Shown: positions 7,503 through 17,306 of the stretch, piece by piece
How positions within the stretch are numbered: the first letter of the stretch is position 1
Layout: each line of letters starts with the position of its first letter
IMG/VR virus record: IMGVR_UViG_3300031857_000613
Span: 1 to 36,413 of that record
Direction: 5' to 3' (one strand)
From: a virus
Length of the DNA stretch: 36,413 nt
The notes under the pieces: generated by a model
Database searches by the model: none
Seen by the model: the letters and a program-made list of their open reading frames with translations, nothing else
What the model was told of the DNA's origin: nothing
Made by a program: the position numbers and the translations under genes

Positions 7503-9248
7503 TTACCCCTGAAATCCGAAGTTACGAAGAACTGTAAGTGCAGCATCTGATACCTCTTGACGAGCATTACCTGTGTATTGCCAACGGTTGTCTTGACGCA
7601 ACGCTTTTGAATAATCATATAGGTTCATATCACCCTTATCGTTGATAGCCATACGAAGCGTTGGGTCAGTAAGATCAATTTGACCTTCATCTAATTCTAA
7701 GATGTTAGCCATAGTTCTGCGGTATGGAGAATAGATTTCATCCAAGTCAATGCCTTGACCTAATAGGTCACGAACAAATTGTGGTTGACCAACGGCTGCA
7801 AGTTTACGTACGTCTTGTGCAAGACGAGTTGGATCTATTTCACCTAACGCCAAACGCTTTAATGTTTCTTCTGCTGTTGCTGGCTTGCCATCAATTCCAG
7901 GTGGAAGAATATTCTCTAGTTTTAGGCCATTACGTTTAGCAAGTTTTTGAAGTCCTTGGTAGTTCTGAAGAGCAAGACCACTGAAATCTTCTGTAATATT
8001 GCCGCCGATCATTCCAGCCATTGGGCGAATGAAGTTTACGAGACGACGAGTTTTAACAGCTTCGTCTGCATCTTGGTTATGAATGTAAAGATCCTCGGCG
8101 ATTAACTTAGCCTGACCTTCATCAATCGCAGCACCAAGAGTGCGAGACTGCTTAATTAAATCATTAGTAATCTGAGCAATCTTCTGCTCATAGTCAGTAG
8201 TTCCTTTAGCGTTACCAGACTTAACCAAATCTTCGTAGTTAAACTTCTGTAGGTAGCGAGCCTTAATCTCGGCAGAGTTCTGACGATACCAAGGGTCATT
8301 CTGAACTTTCTGCCTGAATAGGTCAATATCAATCTTTCCATTAACGTACTCTTCAAGAATCTTACCCAAAGACTTGACGTTGCTAAAGATGATATCTGGA
8401 AGGTTATAGTCTGCCTGAGCCTTGGCAAGAATTGAATCATACTTACTAACAGCAGGTCCAACTGGTGGACGAGCACTAGCTGCAGCAATTCCAGTAAGTG
8501 TTGTCGTATCTACTCCGCCATATTGTGGAAATGCAATACCAGTAGTTCCGCCAGTAGTTCCGCCAGTAGTTCCGCCAGTAGTGCCACCACCTGTTGCACC
8601 ACCAGTTGTACCACCTGTAGTTCCGCCAGTTGCTCCACCAGTTCTACCGCCAGTAGTTCCACCAGTTGTACCGCCTGTTGTGCCACCAGTTGCAGTCCTT
8701 GGAGGTTGTGCTGGAGTTCCTGTTGGACCACTAGGTGTAGCAGGTGCAGGCGTTGTTCCTGTAGGTGTTCCAAATGTAGGAGCAGAACCTGTTAATGCTG
8801 ATCTTGCAGCGACAAGAGAAATTGGCCTACCGATGACGCTTGTAGAAACTTTTTTATATTCCTGAACAAGAGTTTCTAGCTTTGCTTTAATTGCAGGGTC
8901 TTGGTCAAGTTTATATGCTTTTGCAAGAAGACCATATTGTTGTGAAATGTCATCTAGTTGCTGCTGTCCTTTTTCTTTATCATAGCCAGCTAAAGACTTG
9001 CGAGCCTTGGCTTTGTTGACTTCTTTTGTTGTAAAGTCAATCTTATCTTCAAGATCATCTATCTCTTCACCAAGTTTTTTATACTTTGCTGCAAATTCAG
9101 CACGACGTGCGGGAGTTTCTTTAGTGTCAGTAGAGATGTTTAGAGCTACGCTTCTACTGCCTTTTTTTGTTTCAAGGCTTGCCTTATAACGGAGCAGTTG
9201 TGAACGAAGACGTTGTTCTTCGTTTGTTTGGGTTGGCTGTAATGCCAT
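7503..9248 (-). CDS. Large virion protein with GGTT-repeat linker, 581 aa
   Basis: Three parts are visible. Residues 1-150 are highly charged and probably coiled coil (EQRLRSQLLRYKASLETKKG; LGEEIDDLEDKIDFTTKEV). Residues about 155-240 are a flexible Pro/Thr/Gly linker with a GGTT/GGAT array at 188-236. Residues 250-581 are a helical domain (YDSILAKAQADYNLPDIIFS onward) with no known motif. Placed between two other large virion genes, it overlaps the ATG of its upstream neighbour's stop by a single base. An internal or DNA-ejection protein is the best guess; a long disordered tether in such a protein is unusual. Confidence 0.65.
   Translation of the reverse strand: MALQPTQTNEEQRLRSQLLRYKASLETKKGSRSVALNISTDTKETPARRAEFAAKYKKLGEEIDDLEDKIDFTTKEVNKAKARKSLAGYDKEKGQQQLDDISQQYGLLAKAYKLDQDPAIKAKLETLVQEYKKVSTSVIGRPISLVAARSALTGSAPTFGTPTGTTPAPATPSGPTGTPAQPPRTATGGTTGGTTGGTTGGRTGGATGGTTGGTTGGATGGGTTGGTTGGTTGGTTGIAFPQYGGVDTTTLTGIAAASARPPVGPAVSKYDSILAKAQADYNLPDIIFSNVKSLGKILEEYVNGKIDIDLFRQKVQNDPWYRQNSAEIKARYLQKFNYEDLVKSGNAKGTTDYEQKIAQITNDLIKQSRTLGAAIDEGQAKLIAEDLYIHNQDADEAVKTRRLVNFIRPMAGMIGGNITEDFSGLALQNYQGLQKLAKRNGLKLENILPPGIDGKPATAEETLKRLALGEIDPTRLAQDVRKLAAVGQPQFVRDLLGQGIDLDEIYSPYRRTMANILELDEGQIDLTDPTLRMAINDKGDMNLYDYSKALRQDNRWQYTGNARQEVSDAALTVLRNFGFQG
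8541..8687 (-). repeat. 12-base repeats encoding a Gly-Gly-Thr-Thr linker
   Basis: About twelve degenerate 12-base units encode GGTT, GGRT, GGAT and GGGTT. The arrangement resembles a variable-number tandem repeat, and units 3' in the gene are nearly identical at DNA level (repeated ccagtagttccg on the plus strand), hinting at recent slippage. It forms a flexible linker between two folded parts of the 581-aa virion protein. Confidence 0.8.
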
Positions 9249-10003
9249 TAGCGTAACCCTCCAAACATCTCTACTACCGTTGAGTAAGCATCCAAAGCAC
9301 GAGTTGCCTTAGCTTCGTCACCCTGTGAAATCTTGTCAATTAAGAACTGCTGTGCTTCTTGAGCACCAAAGCCACCAGTGGTCTTTGCTCCAACAGTCTG
9401 TCCACCTTTAGTTGTATAAGATGTAACCAGTGGATTCTTCTTTTGCTGAGCGCGAATCATTGCTGTATATTTTTCAAGTTCTTCTGGAGTTGCCTTTGGA
9501 CGACCAGTTAAACTCTTAACAATCCCATCAATTAAAGTCTTTGCAGACATATCATTGATTTCGTCTGTTTGTGTATAAGGCTGACGTGGGCCAGCACCGC
9601 CAGCAGCAGTGGCTCCACGCTCACGAGTTAAAAATGTATTAAAGTCTAGTTGCTGACCAAGGATAATTTCTTTATTTAAGTCGTCATAAGCCTTAAGATA
9701 AGCATTACGCAAATCTGTAGTTGCTTGACCAGTTAATCCACCTACACGATAGCCAGCAGCCTTGAGCTGGTTACCAATACCAATACGCTCCTGTGGAGAC
9801 ATCTCTAAGAACTTACGAATAAGTTCCTTTTGAGTTGCCTTTTGAACATTGTTTGGATTAGCAGCAGTAGGAATGCTTGATGTAATGTAAGTTACATCAG
9901 CTACTACGCCTTGGTTCCACGCTCCAGATGAGGTTGCGTCTGCTGTTCCAGCAGGAGGTTGCTTAGCAACCCTACTTACGCCACTGCTTTTACCTACTGG
10001 CAC
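9248..10003 (-). CDS. Virion protein, 251 aa (hypothetical)
   Basis: The N-terminal 45 residues are low-complexity Gly/Ala/Pro/Ser. A helical segment follows, with ERIGIGNQLKAAGYRVGGLT and DLRNAYLKAYDDLNKEI, whose spacing recalls peptidoglycan-binding-like helices ('L..AGY..G..G..T..LR.A...') without being convincing. The rest is charged and helical. It lies between the 1591-aa and 581-aa genes. Likely an internal virion component; family not recognised. Confidence 0.6.
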   Translation of the reverse strand: MPVGKSSGVSRVAKQPPAGTADATSSGAWNQGVVADVTYITSSIPTAANPNNVQKATQKELIRKFLEMSPQERIGIGNQLKAAGYRVGGLTGQATTDLRNAYLKAYDDLNKEIILGQQLDFNTFLTRERGATAAGGAGPRQPYTQTDEINDMSAKTLIDGIVKSLTGRPKATPEELEKYTAMIRAQQKKNPLVTSYTTKGGQTVGAKTTGGFGAQEAQQFLIDKISQGDEAKATRALDAYSTVVEMFGGLR

Positions 10004-10004
10004 T

Positions 10005-13000
10005 TTAGTCTCCGATCAATGATGCGAATAAAACATCATAGGCTGATTTAGTATTTGGATTGCTGGCAGCTAGTTCTTGTAACTGAGCCTTAGCACCTTC
10101 TTGAAGAGCGTTCTTACGATCCTGAGCAGCATCTGTTCTATCTGTAATAGATGAATACTGTGCGCTAAAGCTATCGTATGTCTGAAGCATTTGACGTAGA
10201 ACAGATACTGTCTTTGTCTTCGGCAAGTTCTTTTCAGTAGTAAGCATATTGCGAAGGTCTGTTATAGCAATCTCACGACGAACATCTGATGCTCCACCTG
10301 ATGCAAACTCTGTCTGCAACTGTGGTCGAACAGCCATAAACTGACCAGACCAATTATCCCATTGCTGGTTAATCAAACGCTTCTGATCTACTGATGTAGT
10401 AGATGCCAAAGTTGCTAGATAATCCTTGCGTTGCTGGAAGTAATACTGCTTGTCTGTTGCAATCTGTGTCTCACGAAGGAAGTCACCAACCTGCTTTTTG
10501 TTGAGGAAGCCTTCATTCATCATAGTCTTGTAAGCGTCATAGCTAAACTTACCGATATTAGGAATCAAGAATGCTGCCGCTTCTGGGTATTTCTTGAGTA
10601 GTTCTGTGTTGTTATCTACCCAGTTACCTGCTGCTTCGCCGTACTTGATAACAGCAACTGTGTTCTTCTTAGACTCAGATACTGTGTATGGCATTTGCTT
10701 TGGAAAGAGTTTAATCCACTCTTCAGTAGCACGTGTATAATCGCCATTGTATTCAGTAACTAGGTTTGAGAATACCTGCTTAAAGCTTGTACGTTCGTTG
10801 TCACGAACCCATCCAGCCATCTCAGACTTGAGCTGTACTGAAGGTGATGCTGGCAAAATCAACGCAGTAAAGAAGCGCATACCCAAGATAGTCTGAGTTG
10901 TTGCCTTTAACTTGTCTTGATATTCCTCTAGATCTCCAGGAGATGGTGGAACATCGTTGCCTTGTGCATCCTTTGTAATCTTTAGCCCGTTATCGGTAGC
11001 CTCTAGGTAGGTAACTGCTTTACGGAAAGCTGATGCGTACTGTGAATCACGCTCATCCTTATTTAATGCACCCAATGCACGGTTAATGTGCGCTGGTAAA
11101 ACAGCGTTAATAATTGGCTGGTCTTCACCGTACTCACCAAAGAGATATTTCTCTGATTCCTTGAGTGAAGGTACCAATTCGTACATCATTTTGACTGGCA
11201 ATGCTGCCAATGGACCAGAGAATGTTGGGAACAAAGAGTCTGGGTTCATAGATGGCGTAATCATATTAAGTTTTGCGCCAAACTCTACTGGCATTGGAGC
11301 GACGAATGCGCCCTTGATACCAAATGCTGTAGCAAGTTTAGACATCGCTGCGTAAACTGGTTGCATACCTGGGTAAATGAAGTAAGCCTCACCCTGATCG
11401 TCCTTTTGGATAAAGCCAGAGTGTGTAACACCTTCATATGTCAATGATGCACGTGCGATTGACTCTGGATTGTAACGAACTCCACGCAATACACGGCGAT
11501 AAAAGTCTTCTGTTGCACGATAGTAACGAGCAAAGTTACGCATTGTGAATGCTAACTGTGTGCGAACCTCTGGGTTATCAACGTATGCAAGCACTCGCTC
11601 TTTAGCAAGATCCTGTGTTAGTTCGATAATCTTAGTCTTACCCTTTGCTTCAGCGTCTTTAATCAAGACAGCCTTCTCAGCATCGGTTAATTTGGCGTTA
11701 TTGCGGATAGGATCTGTTAAGAGCTTCAAGTAACGCTCTTCTAGACCACCATTTTTCCAACGCTTGCGCATATCAATAGCAGCAGAAAGAACCATTGGCT
11801 CACGTGACCAGCGAGCATTCATCTCGCCAACCCATTCCCAGTGTTTTCCTACGATCTTTCCAGCAGGGTTACCATCTGCGATAGGCATAATGCTTGGACC
11901 AGAGATAAACTGTGGTGCATCTTCTGCCAATTGTGGCAAGTCATCAATACCCAAGTCACGTGTATTAATTTTAATGCCGCCTTCAGGTGTACGAATACTT
12001 ACCTTGGCTAGCAACTTCTGATTTACTTTATCTTGGCTATTAACAAATAGGTTGCGAGTTGCAGCATAGACATTTTCTGCGTGTACTCGTACATCAGCGT
12101 TATTACCTGGACGGTATAGCTGGAAACGAGCCTTTTGCTTTGCATATTCTGGAGAGTCAATGTATTTCATAATCTGCCTGATAGCAAATTCTCTAGACTC
12201 TGGGCTGTCTGACATATATTGAAGAGCGATAGAACCAAGTGGGTCATTACCAATAGCAGCAATGCTTGTTACCCAAGCAATCTTGCCTTCTGCTGTAATC
12301 GGAGAATACTCGCGGTAGTTTCCACCGCTATCTTTGGCGTATGTAACTCCATTAATCTTGTACTCACGAGATGTGCCAAATTGATCTACAGTACGAAGAG
12401 CATCCGTCCAGTGGTCTGCACCAGTGATGCCTTTCTTACCACCTTCAGCAACACCTGCAAGCAGTTCATCAATAGCACCAAACTCTGCCATCTCAGCAAT
12501 AATTTCACGTGCCTGTGGATCAAGTTTGCCAAGGTACTTATCTGCCATAACAGCATCTGCCATAACCTTGCGAGCATCTTGTACGGTTTTGGCTGCTTCG
12601 ATCTTACCTTGATATAGCGCACGGTCCGAACGCTTAACAAGTTTATTGATAACTCCTAGCGTATCTCCGCCTTGACCAGTACGTAACTTAGTTGATAAAC
12701 GTTTACCTGCTGCTAAGCCCCAGATTGAATCGCCTACTGCAAGGTGAACCATTAGATCTTCAATAGAATTACGTACAGCAAAACGAGGACCAGCAAGAGT
12801 CAAGAATGACCAACCAGACGTTAAGTTCTCAGCCCAAGGTTTGTGCGACCAACTCATAATCCTACTTGCCACTTGGTATCGGTCAACGATTCCATCAAGA
12901 TCTTGAATCTTAGGAACTGTCATACCTGATGCTAGTTGGAAATCAAAGATAGCAAACTGTTGGTCGTTAAAACTAGATGGCTCAAAGTAACGGTAAGTTC

Positions 13001-14780
13001 CGTCATCATTGAGCACTGGCTTACCCTTGGCATCGCGTACTAAAATACGTGGAGCAAACAACTGCTCGCGTGATGAATTAGCCAACTTATCAAGAACATT
13101 CTTACCGCCAGGAACTTTATTAAGTCCACGGATCTCAGCTACTGTATTGAAGACACCCATCATAATCTGACGTTTCTGTGCTTCATCTCCAGCCTTGAAT
13201 GCTTCTGCAAATAGGCGTGAGTTGTAGCGAGTATTAGCAAGACGTGCTAACTGATAAACCTTTTCACCAGCATCTGGTGCATTAGGGTCAAAGAAATTGT
13301 CGCGGAAGAACGGAACCTTTGAAAACTTAGATGCAAAGCGGTCAATGCGATCTTGGACATAATCCAATGGCATACGGAATGCACCGTCTGCACGAAGCTT
13401 GGCAGTCTTACGCTCAATCTCACCAATGACGTTTGTTTCAATCTGCTTTAAGAACTCTTTAGGAGTGTTAGCAGTTGCGGCCTCATTTGTGCGTGAATCA
13501 ACAAACTTTGTCTGACGCATTAGTTGACCTTCAATACCACCGATAGTGGTCTGGTCGCTAAATACTTCACGGCTAACACGCTTGCCTGCTTGGTCAAAGC
13601 GAAGAACCTTATTGCCAGTAGTAAGCGCTGCAATCCGAGTCTGACGTGCAAGATCCATACGTGGAAGTAGTTGAACTTGACGACCTGCTTGACCTTTGAG
13701 GGTACGCAGTGCTTCTTCGCTTCCAGCAAGAAAGCCTTTCATAGTGCCAGCTTCGACTACGCCTTCTTTAAGCATAGCCTCAATAACATCATCACCAAAC
13801 TCAGGAGCAATACGCTTAAGTTCAATACCAGCCTGCACTAAAGCCTGTGGATCTACGCCACCTTCTTTGACTGCCTTACGAGCTACTGAATACTTCTTGA
13901 GTGCTCCAACATAAGCTTGGTCAAAACGCTGTACACTTGCTACTTCAAATGCCTTTTGTACATTGCCAGCATCGCCAACGATATTATCTAGCGCATACTT
14001 TCCAATATCATATGCTTTCTTAGCTTTACCAAGAAGTAATGTTGGATCTGCAAATACGCGAAACGCGGCATCACCAAGACCAGAGATAGCCTTATATGCA
14101 GCACCTGATCCTTCCCATTTCTGCGGAAGGATAGCGTTAGCAATAAATCTACCTGGAGAATACTTAGCAGCGTTAGCTGCATCTAGTGCATCTTGAAAGA
14201 GTGGATCTTTTTTCTGTGATGCTCGTGATGCAATCTGCTTTTCTGCTTCTGTTCCAGTTGCAATGATCTGGTCAAGTGTCATACCCTCTGCAACTTTTTG
14301 TGCAACAGACATATACTGCGAACCAAAGATACGGTTCGCTTCTGCCATACGTGATGGGCTAAATACTTTATCGCCCTTATCATTGGCTGTTGTCCACGCT
14401 TTACCGATGTCAACCTTCTGGTCAATAGCAATTGCAGCGGTTCGATAAGCACGTGTAGATAAATCTGAAAGTTCTTGGACACCCTTAAATGCTAATTTAA
14501 CAGGAGCGGCAATGATGTTAAATGCTGGCTCTACTGTGTAATGAAGTGCTGTGCCTAGCCATCCACGTTTTTGCTCAACGTTACCAAAGTTATCCTTCAA
14601 AGATCTCTGTTGCTCTGGAGTTAACTTTGAGTATTCTAGTTTTGCAACGTCAGATGGAAGAGATGTTAACTTCTGGTGCGAGTCTACAGCTTTGATGTAG
14701 CCATTGATCTGCTCTTGTTGCTCTGGCGTTAATCCAGCTTGAGCAGAGATGGCCCTAATGTTATTGGAGGTTGATCCCAC
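10005..14780 (-). CDS. Giant virion protein, 1591 aa (probable internal/ejected protein)
   Basis: The largest gene in the window. It starts with GTG at 14780, overlapping the preceding TAG (TAGTG). It is largely helical; the N-terminus (GLTPEQQEQINGYIKAVDSH) is followed by long amphipathic and Ala-rich helices. A mid region contains ENLTSGWSFLTLAGPRFAVR and LMVHLAVGDSIWGLAAGKRL, then a more conserved-looking stretch with MRNFARYYRATEDFYRRVLR and QKDDQGEAYFIYPGMQPVYA. The last 300 residues are charged helices. The overall look recalls large polyvalent or internal virion proteins that podoviruses eject with the DNA, with semi-hydrophobic segments that could enter membranes. I found no RNA-polymerase, lysozyme or protease catalytic motif. 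It may replace a tape measure in this short-tailed layout; that is inference. Confidence 0.7.
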   Translation of the reverse strand: MGSTSNNIRAISAQAGLTPEQQEQINGYIKAVDSHQKLTSLPSDVAKLEYSKLTPEQQRSLKDNFGNVEQKRGWLGTALHYTVEPAFNIIAAPVKLAFKGVQELSDLSTRAYRTAAIAIDQKVDIGKAWTTANDKGDKVFSPSRMAEANRIFGSQYMSVAQKVAEGMTLDQIIATGTEAEKQIASRASQKKDPLFQDALDAANAAKYSPGRFIANAILPQKWEGSGAAYKAISGLGDAAFRVFADPTLLLGKAKKAYDIGKYALDNIVGDAGNVQKAFEVASVQRFDQAYVGALKKYSVARKAVKEGGVDPQALVQAGIELKRIAPEFGDDVIEAMLKEGVVEAGTMKGFLAGSEEALRTLKGQAGRQVQLLPRMDLARQTRIAALTTGNKVLRFDQAGKRVSREVFSDQTTIGGIEGQLMRQTKFVDSRTNEAATANTPKEFLKQIETNVIGEIERKTAKLRADGAFRMPLDYVQDRIDRFASKFSKVPFFRDNFFDPNAPDAGEKVYQLARLANTRYNSRLFAEAFKAGDEAQKRQIMMGVFNTVAEIRGLNKVPGGKNVLDKLANSSREQLFAPRILVRDAKGKPVLNDDGTYRYFEPSSFNDQQFAIFDFQLASGMTVPKIQDLDGIVDRYQVASRIMSWSHKPWAENLTSGWSFLTLAGPRFAVRNSIEDLMVHLAVGDSIWGLAAGKRLSTKLRTGQGGDTLGVINKLVKRSDRALYQGKIEAAKTVQDARKVMADAVMADKYLGKLDPQAREIIAEMAEFGAIDELLAGVAEGGKKGITGADHWTDALRTVDQFGTSREYKINGVTYAKDSGGNYREYSPITAEGKIAWVTSIAAIGNDPLGSIALQYMSDSPESREFAIRQIMKYIDSPEYAKQKARFQLYRPGNNADVRVHAENVYAATRNLFVNSQDKVNQKLLAKVSIRTPEGGIKINTRDLGIDDLPQLAEDAPQFISGPSIMPIADGNPAGKIVGKHWEWVGEMNARWSREPMVLSAAIDMRKRWKNGGLEERYLKLLTDPIRNNAKLTDAEKAVLIKDAEAKGKTKIIELTQDLAKERVLAYVDNPEVRTQLAFTMRNFARYYRATEDFYRRVLRGVRYNPESIARASLTYEGVTHSGFIQKDDQGEAYFIYPGMQPVYAAMSKLATAFGIKGAFVAPMPVEFGAKLNMITPSMNPDSLFPTFSGPLAALPVKMMYELVPSLKESEKYLFGEYGEDQPIINAVLPAHINRALGALNKDERDSQYASAFRKAVTYLEATDNGLKITKDAQGNDVPPSPGDLEEYQDKLKATTQTILGMRFFTALILPASPSVQLKSEMAGWVRDNERTSFKQVFSNLVTEYNGDYTRATEEWIKLFPKQMPYTVSESKKNTVAVIKYGEAAGNWVDNNTELLKKYPEAAAFLIPNIGKFSYDAYKTMMNEGFLNKKQVGDFLRETQIATDKQYYFQQRKDYLATLASTTSVDQKRLINQQWDNWSGQFMAVRPQLQTEFASGGASDVRREIAITDLRNMLTTEKNLPKTKTVSVLRQMLQTYDSFSAQYSSITDRTDAAQDRKNALQEGAKAQLQELAASNPNTKSAYDVLFASLIGD

Positions 14781-15139
14781 TACTGACCTCTAGATAAAGC
14801 CATCTGATAGAGAACAGAAATTTCTCCAGTTTGATCGTACGGAAGCAATGCTGCAAGTGTATCTGACAACTTACCCTCTGCTGGCTTTGGTGGACCAGCC
14901 ATAGTCATAATGTCTTCTTCAGGACGTTGTGTTGGTGCAAACATTCCTACTAATGGTTCTGGCTTTGGTGGTGCCATATCTGCAACAGGCGTAGCCTTAG
15001 CAGATGGCTTAGGAGAAGTAGAAGCACCTGCAATATCTTCTGCCATTGCCTTGCGATCACCGTAATTTTGTGACGGTGGTAAGTCTTCACGTACGGAGAA
15101 TTTTCCTGGACCGCCAATTTGTAATGGGCTATCTACCAT
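14780..15139 (-). CDS. Proline-rich hypothetical protein, 119 aa
   Basis: Low complexity: Pro, Ala, Lys and Met-rich segments (ASTSPKPSAKATPVADMAPP; KPEPLVGMFAPTQRPEED), then a short helical C-terminus (LSDTLAALLPYDQTGEISVL). It lies between the portal region and the giant virion gene, overlapping its upstream neighbour by 11 bases. It may be a disordered assembly factor or small scaffold-like protein; no family recognised. Confidence 0.55.
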   Translation of the reverse strand: MVDSPLQIGGPGKFSVREDLPPSQNYGDRKAMAEDIAGASTSPKPSAKATPVADMAPPKPEPLVGMFAPTQRPEEDIMTMAGPPKPAEGKLSDTLAALLPYDQTGEISVLYQMALSRGQ

Positions 15140-15350
15140 CGGTATCCTCCTGTATCTTTTCTAAATCGTTTGAAAATTGTTCCCAAGCTTTATTTACTTC
15201 TGAGTTTCGGTTAGCGTTGTAAACAGCTATCTCCATTAATTCTTCTGTTGCAGTCTGTACAGAACTTGCAACGTTATGTACAAAACCTGCCAGTACTACT
15301 AAAAAATCAGCGAAGTGTACTGAGCGTGGAACCTTGTTATTATTATCCAC
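15129..15350 (-). CDS. Small helical hypothetical protein, 73 aa
   Basis: A helix with moderately hydrophobic stretch (FADFLVVLAGFVHNVASSVQ, residues 13-32), then a charged helix (ATEELMEIAVYNANRNSEVN). The hydrophobic part could be a weak membrane helix or an amphipathic packing face. It sits in the operon downstream of the portal gene. Function unknown. Confidence 0.55.
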   Translation of the reverse strand: MDNNNKVPRSVHFADFLVVLAGFVHNVASSVQTATEELMEIAVYNANRNSEVNKAWEQFSNDLEKIQEDTDGR

Positions 15351-15379
15351 GCCCAGTACCTCCGTTAATTAAAATTTTC

Positions 15380-15523
15380 TTAACCCTTCTTTACAGAAGT
15401 TCCTCTACGACCTGCTGGCATCATTGATGGTACCACCTTGCCTGGTCCTGCTGGCTTGGAAGTATCCTTCTTGCCCTCAACAGGCTTTGACATAGGTGCT
15501 GCTGCACGTGATCCTTGATTCAT
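15380..15523 (-). CDS. Small basic Pro/Lys-rich protein, 47 aa
   Basis: ATG at 15523 follows a strong GGGAGGTGT Shine-Dalgarno; TAA at 15380-15382. The product starts MNQGSRAAAPMSKPVEGKKD and ends MMPAGRRGTSVKKG. It is unstructured and basic with no motif. The very good SD and the position directly after the portal stop argue that it is translated. It may belong to the same class of tiny basic virion-operon proteins as those at 2362-3215. Confidence 0.65.
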   Translation of the reverse strand: MNQGSRAAAPMSKPVEGKKDTSKPAGPGKVVPSMMPAGRRGTSVKKG

Positions 15524-15539
15524 TTTACACCTCCCTCGT

Positions 15540-17297
15540 TTATGCTGCGCCGCTAATAGAAGCTAGCAGTGTTGCTATATCTGGACGTTGTTCTGGACCA
15601 GCAGCAGGGGCCGCTCCGCCTTGTTCTGGAGTTGGCTGCGAGGCAGGTACGGGGGCCGCACCTGCTGCTGGAGTTCCTGGTGCGCCTGGCATCATAGGCA
15701 TTTCTGGCGCTACTGGTTGTTCTTTCGGTGCAAAAGCTTTTTCGATAACTGTTTCTAACTGAAGACCCTTTTGACGGCCTTGGATAACTTGTGCAAGACG
15801 GGAGATAATTTCACTAGGGTCTTGACCTTGCGCTGCAAGCGCTGGAATGGCCTGAGCATACTGAGCAACAGCCAACCGCAGAGAATCGCGCATTTCTTCG
15901 ATATCAACACGTTGTTCCTCCTGCGTAACATTAAGCTCCATTGGAATCTCACGACGTACATAGTCACGAGATACGAGCTTGTCGCTGCGCATTTGTAGTA
16001 ATGCAATGATGGCGCGGTTTGGATCCATACCAGACATAATGCCGTAACGGACATCTACGCCGTAGTTACCTGCAATTTGTCGTGATGGAATGTACTTCAT
16101 ATTGAATGGAGTACCGTCGTCAACGCCTTTGATCTCCTTGGTCATATTGCCAAAGATCTTCTCGTCTACTTCAAAACACATAGACACAAGGTCCATAAAT
16201 AAACGAGCAAACTGTGCTTGTGCTGCCTTGATCTGTGTATCAAAGCCAGCCTGTAGTGCCTGTACACCGCGACCTGTAACGATAGATGCGTCAATGTTTC
16301 CTGAACGAGTTTCAGGGTAACGAGCACCTGTACGTAGTTCACGCTCTAAAACACCTGACTCGGTGAAGACACCATTAGGTAGTTCTAGTGGAACACGGCG
16401 AATACCTTGTGGGTTAGCAGAACGCATAATTGCATCTGGTCCCAATGCGAGTTCTTGCACATCCTGTGGGATAGCAATAGGTGCTTGGATAGACTTCTCT
16501 GCGGCTTGGATCTGCAGTACTGCAAAGCGAGCACGAGCAAGCTGAACTGATAGAACATCATCAAACTGTCCACGAGCTTCGCCATCAATAGATGAACGCA
16601 TAGCTACACCTGCTAGGCACTTGCCTACTGGGTTAGGTGTATTAGATAGAACTAGGTTCTTACGCTCTGGGATAAAGATTAAGTCTTGGTCTTTGTCGTG
16701 GTAGCGAATCAAAGATACATAAGGTGAGCCAGGTGAATAGACATTGCGTGGCATAATCTGGTCATAGAACTCTGGGTACTGCATTGCCAATGACTCAGCA
16801 TCGGTTGCAATTATCTGCGAGATTGAGAGGGTACGACCAAATCTATCAATTTCAGGATAAGTACCAAAAGGATTAAGCAGACGTATTCTCGGATTATTGG
16901 TTTCATAGTCCATTTCAACAATCGCTGGGAGCATACCGTAGGTGTTGAACCAGTCAGCACCTGTGTACATTTGAATCTGAAGATCAGAAGATGAGACGTA
17001 GTAATTAGCAATACGGGTACGAGTATCTGCAGCTTTACGTGCTGAGTCTGAAACCATATTGGTAGCAGCGCAGTTGAAAGATGGTAGAGGTGACATTACC
17101 TCTGCTAAGTCACGTGCTGCTACATCTACGAAGTTTGCAACTAAAGGCTTTGGGTATTCTTCTGAAAACATCGCAGGGTATACCTTGGAGATGTCACCTT
17201 GACGCACAGAGAGCACGTCGCGCATTCTCTGGTCACGTGCTGCGTAGCGTGTTTGTAGCCGTGCTACTTTCGCTGCAACCTCTTTAGTTGATAACAA
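15540..17297 (-). CDS. Portal protein
   Basis: 585 residues. The N-terminal part (ARDQRMRDVLSVRQGDISKV, then EEYPKPLVANFVDVAARDLAEVMSPL) is typical of portals that thread the terminase-packaged DNA. A central beta-rich domain follows (MYTGADWFNTYGMLPAIVEM; RIRLLNPFGTYPEIDRFGRT), then a helical stem (FDTQIKAAQAQFARLFMDLV) and an Ala/Pro-rich C-terminal tail ending in GISGAA-like residues. The family's usual length is 500-700 aa. It lies 9 bases after the large terminase, the canonical terminase-portal order. It forms the dodecameric vertex ring. Confidence 0.85.
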   Translation of the reverse strand: MLSTKEVAAKVARLQTRYAARDQRMRDVLSVRQGDISKVYPAMFSEEYPKPLVANFVDVAARDLAEVMSPLPSFNCAATNMVSDSARKAADTRTRIANYYVSSSDLQIQMYTGADWFNTYGMLPAIVEMDYETNNPRIRLLNPFGTYPEIDRFGRTLSISQIIATDAESLAMQYPEFYDQIMPRNVYSPGSPYVSLIRYHDKDQDLIFIPERKNLVLSNTPNPVGKCLAGVAMRSSIDGEARGQFDDVLSVQLARARFAVLQIQAAEKSIQAPIAIPQDVQELALGPDAIMRSANPQGIRRVPLELPNGVFTESGVLERELRTGARYPETRSGNIDASIVTGRGVQALQAGFDTQIKAAQAQFARLFMDLVSMCFEVDEKIFGNMTKEIKGVDDGTPFNMKYIPSRQIAGNYGVDVRYGIMSGMDPNRAIIALLQMRSDKLVSRDYVRREIPMELNVTQEEQRVDIEEMRDSLRLAVAQYAQAIPALAAQGQDPSEIISRLAQVIQGRQKGLQLETVIEKAFAPKEQPVAPEMPMMPGAPGTPAAGAAPVPASQPTPEQGGAAPAAGPEQRPDIATLLASISGAA

Positions 17298-17306
17298 GAT
17301 TTCTCC

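Noticed and set aside
8422-8865. Plus-strand Pro/Val-rich frame
   Set aside because: Antisense reading of the GGTT repeat; composition is dictated by the repeat on the other strand.
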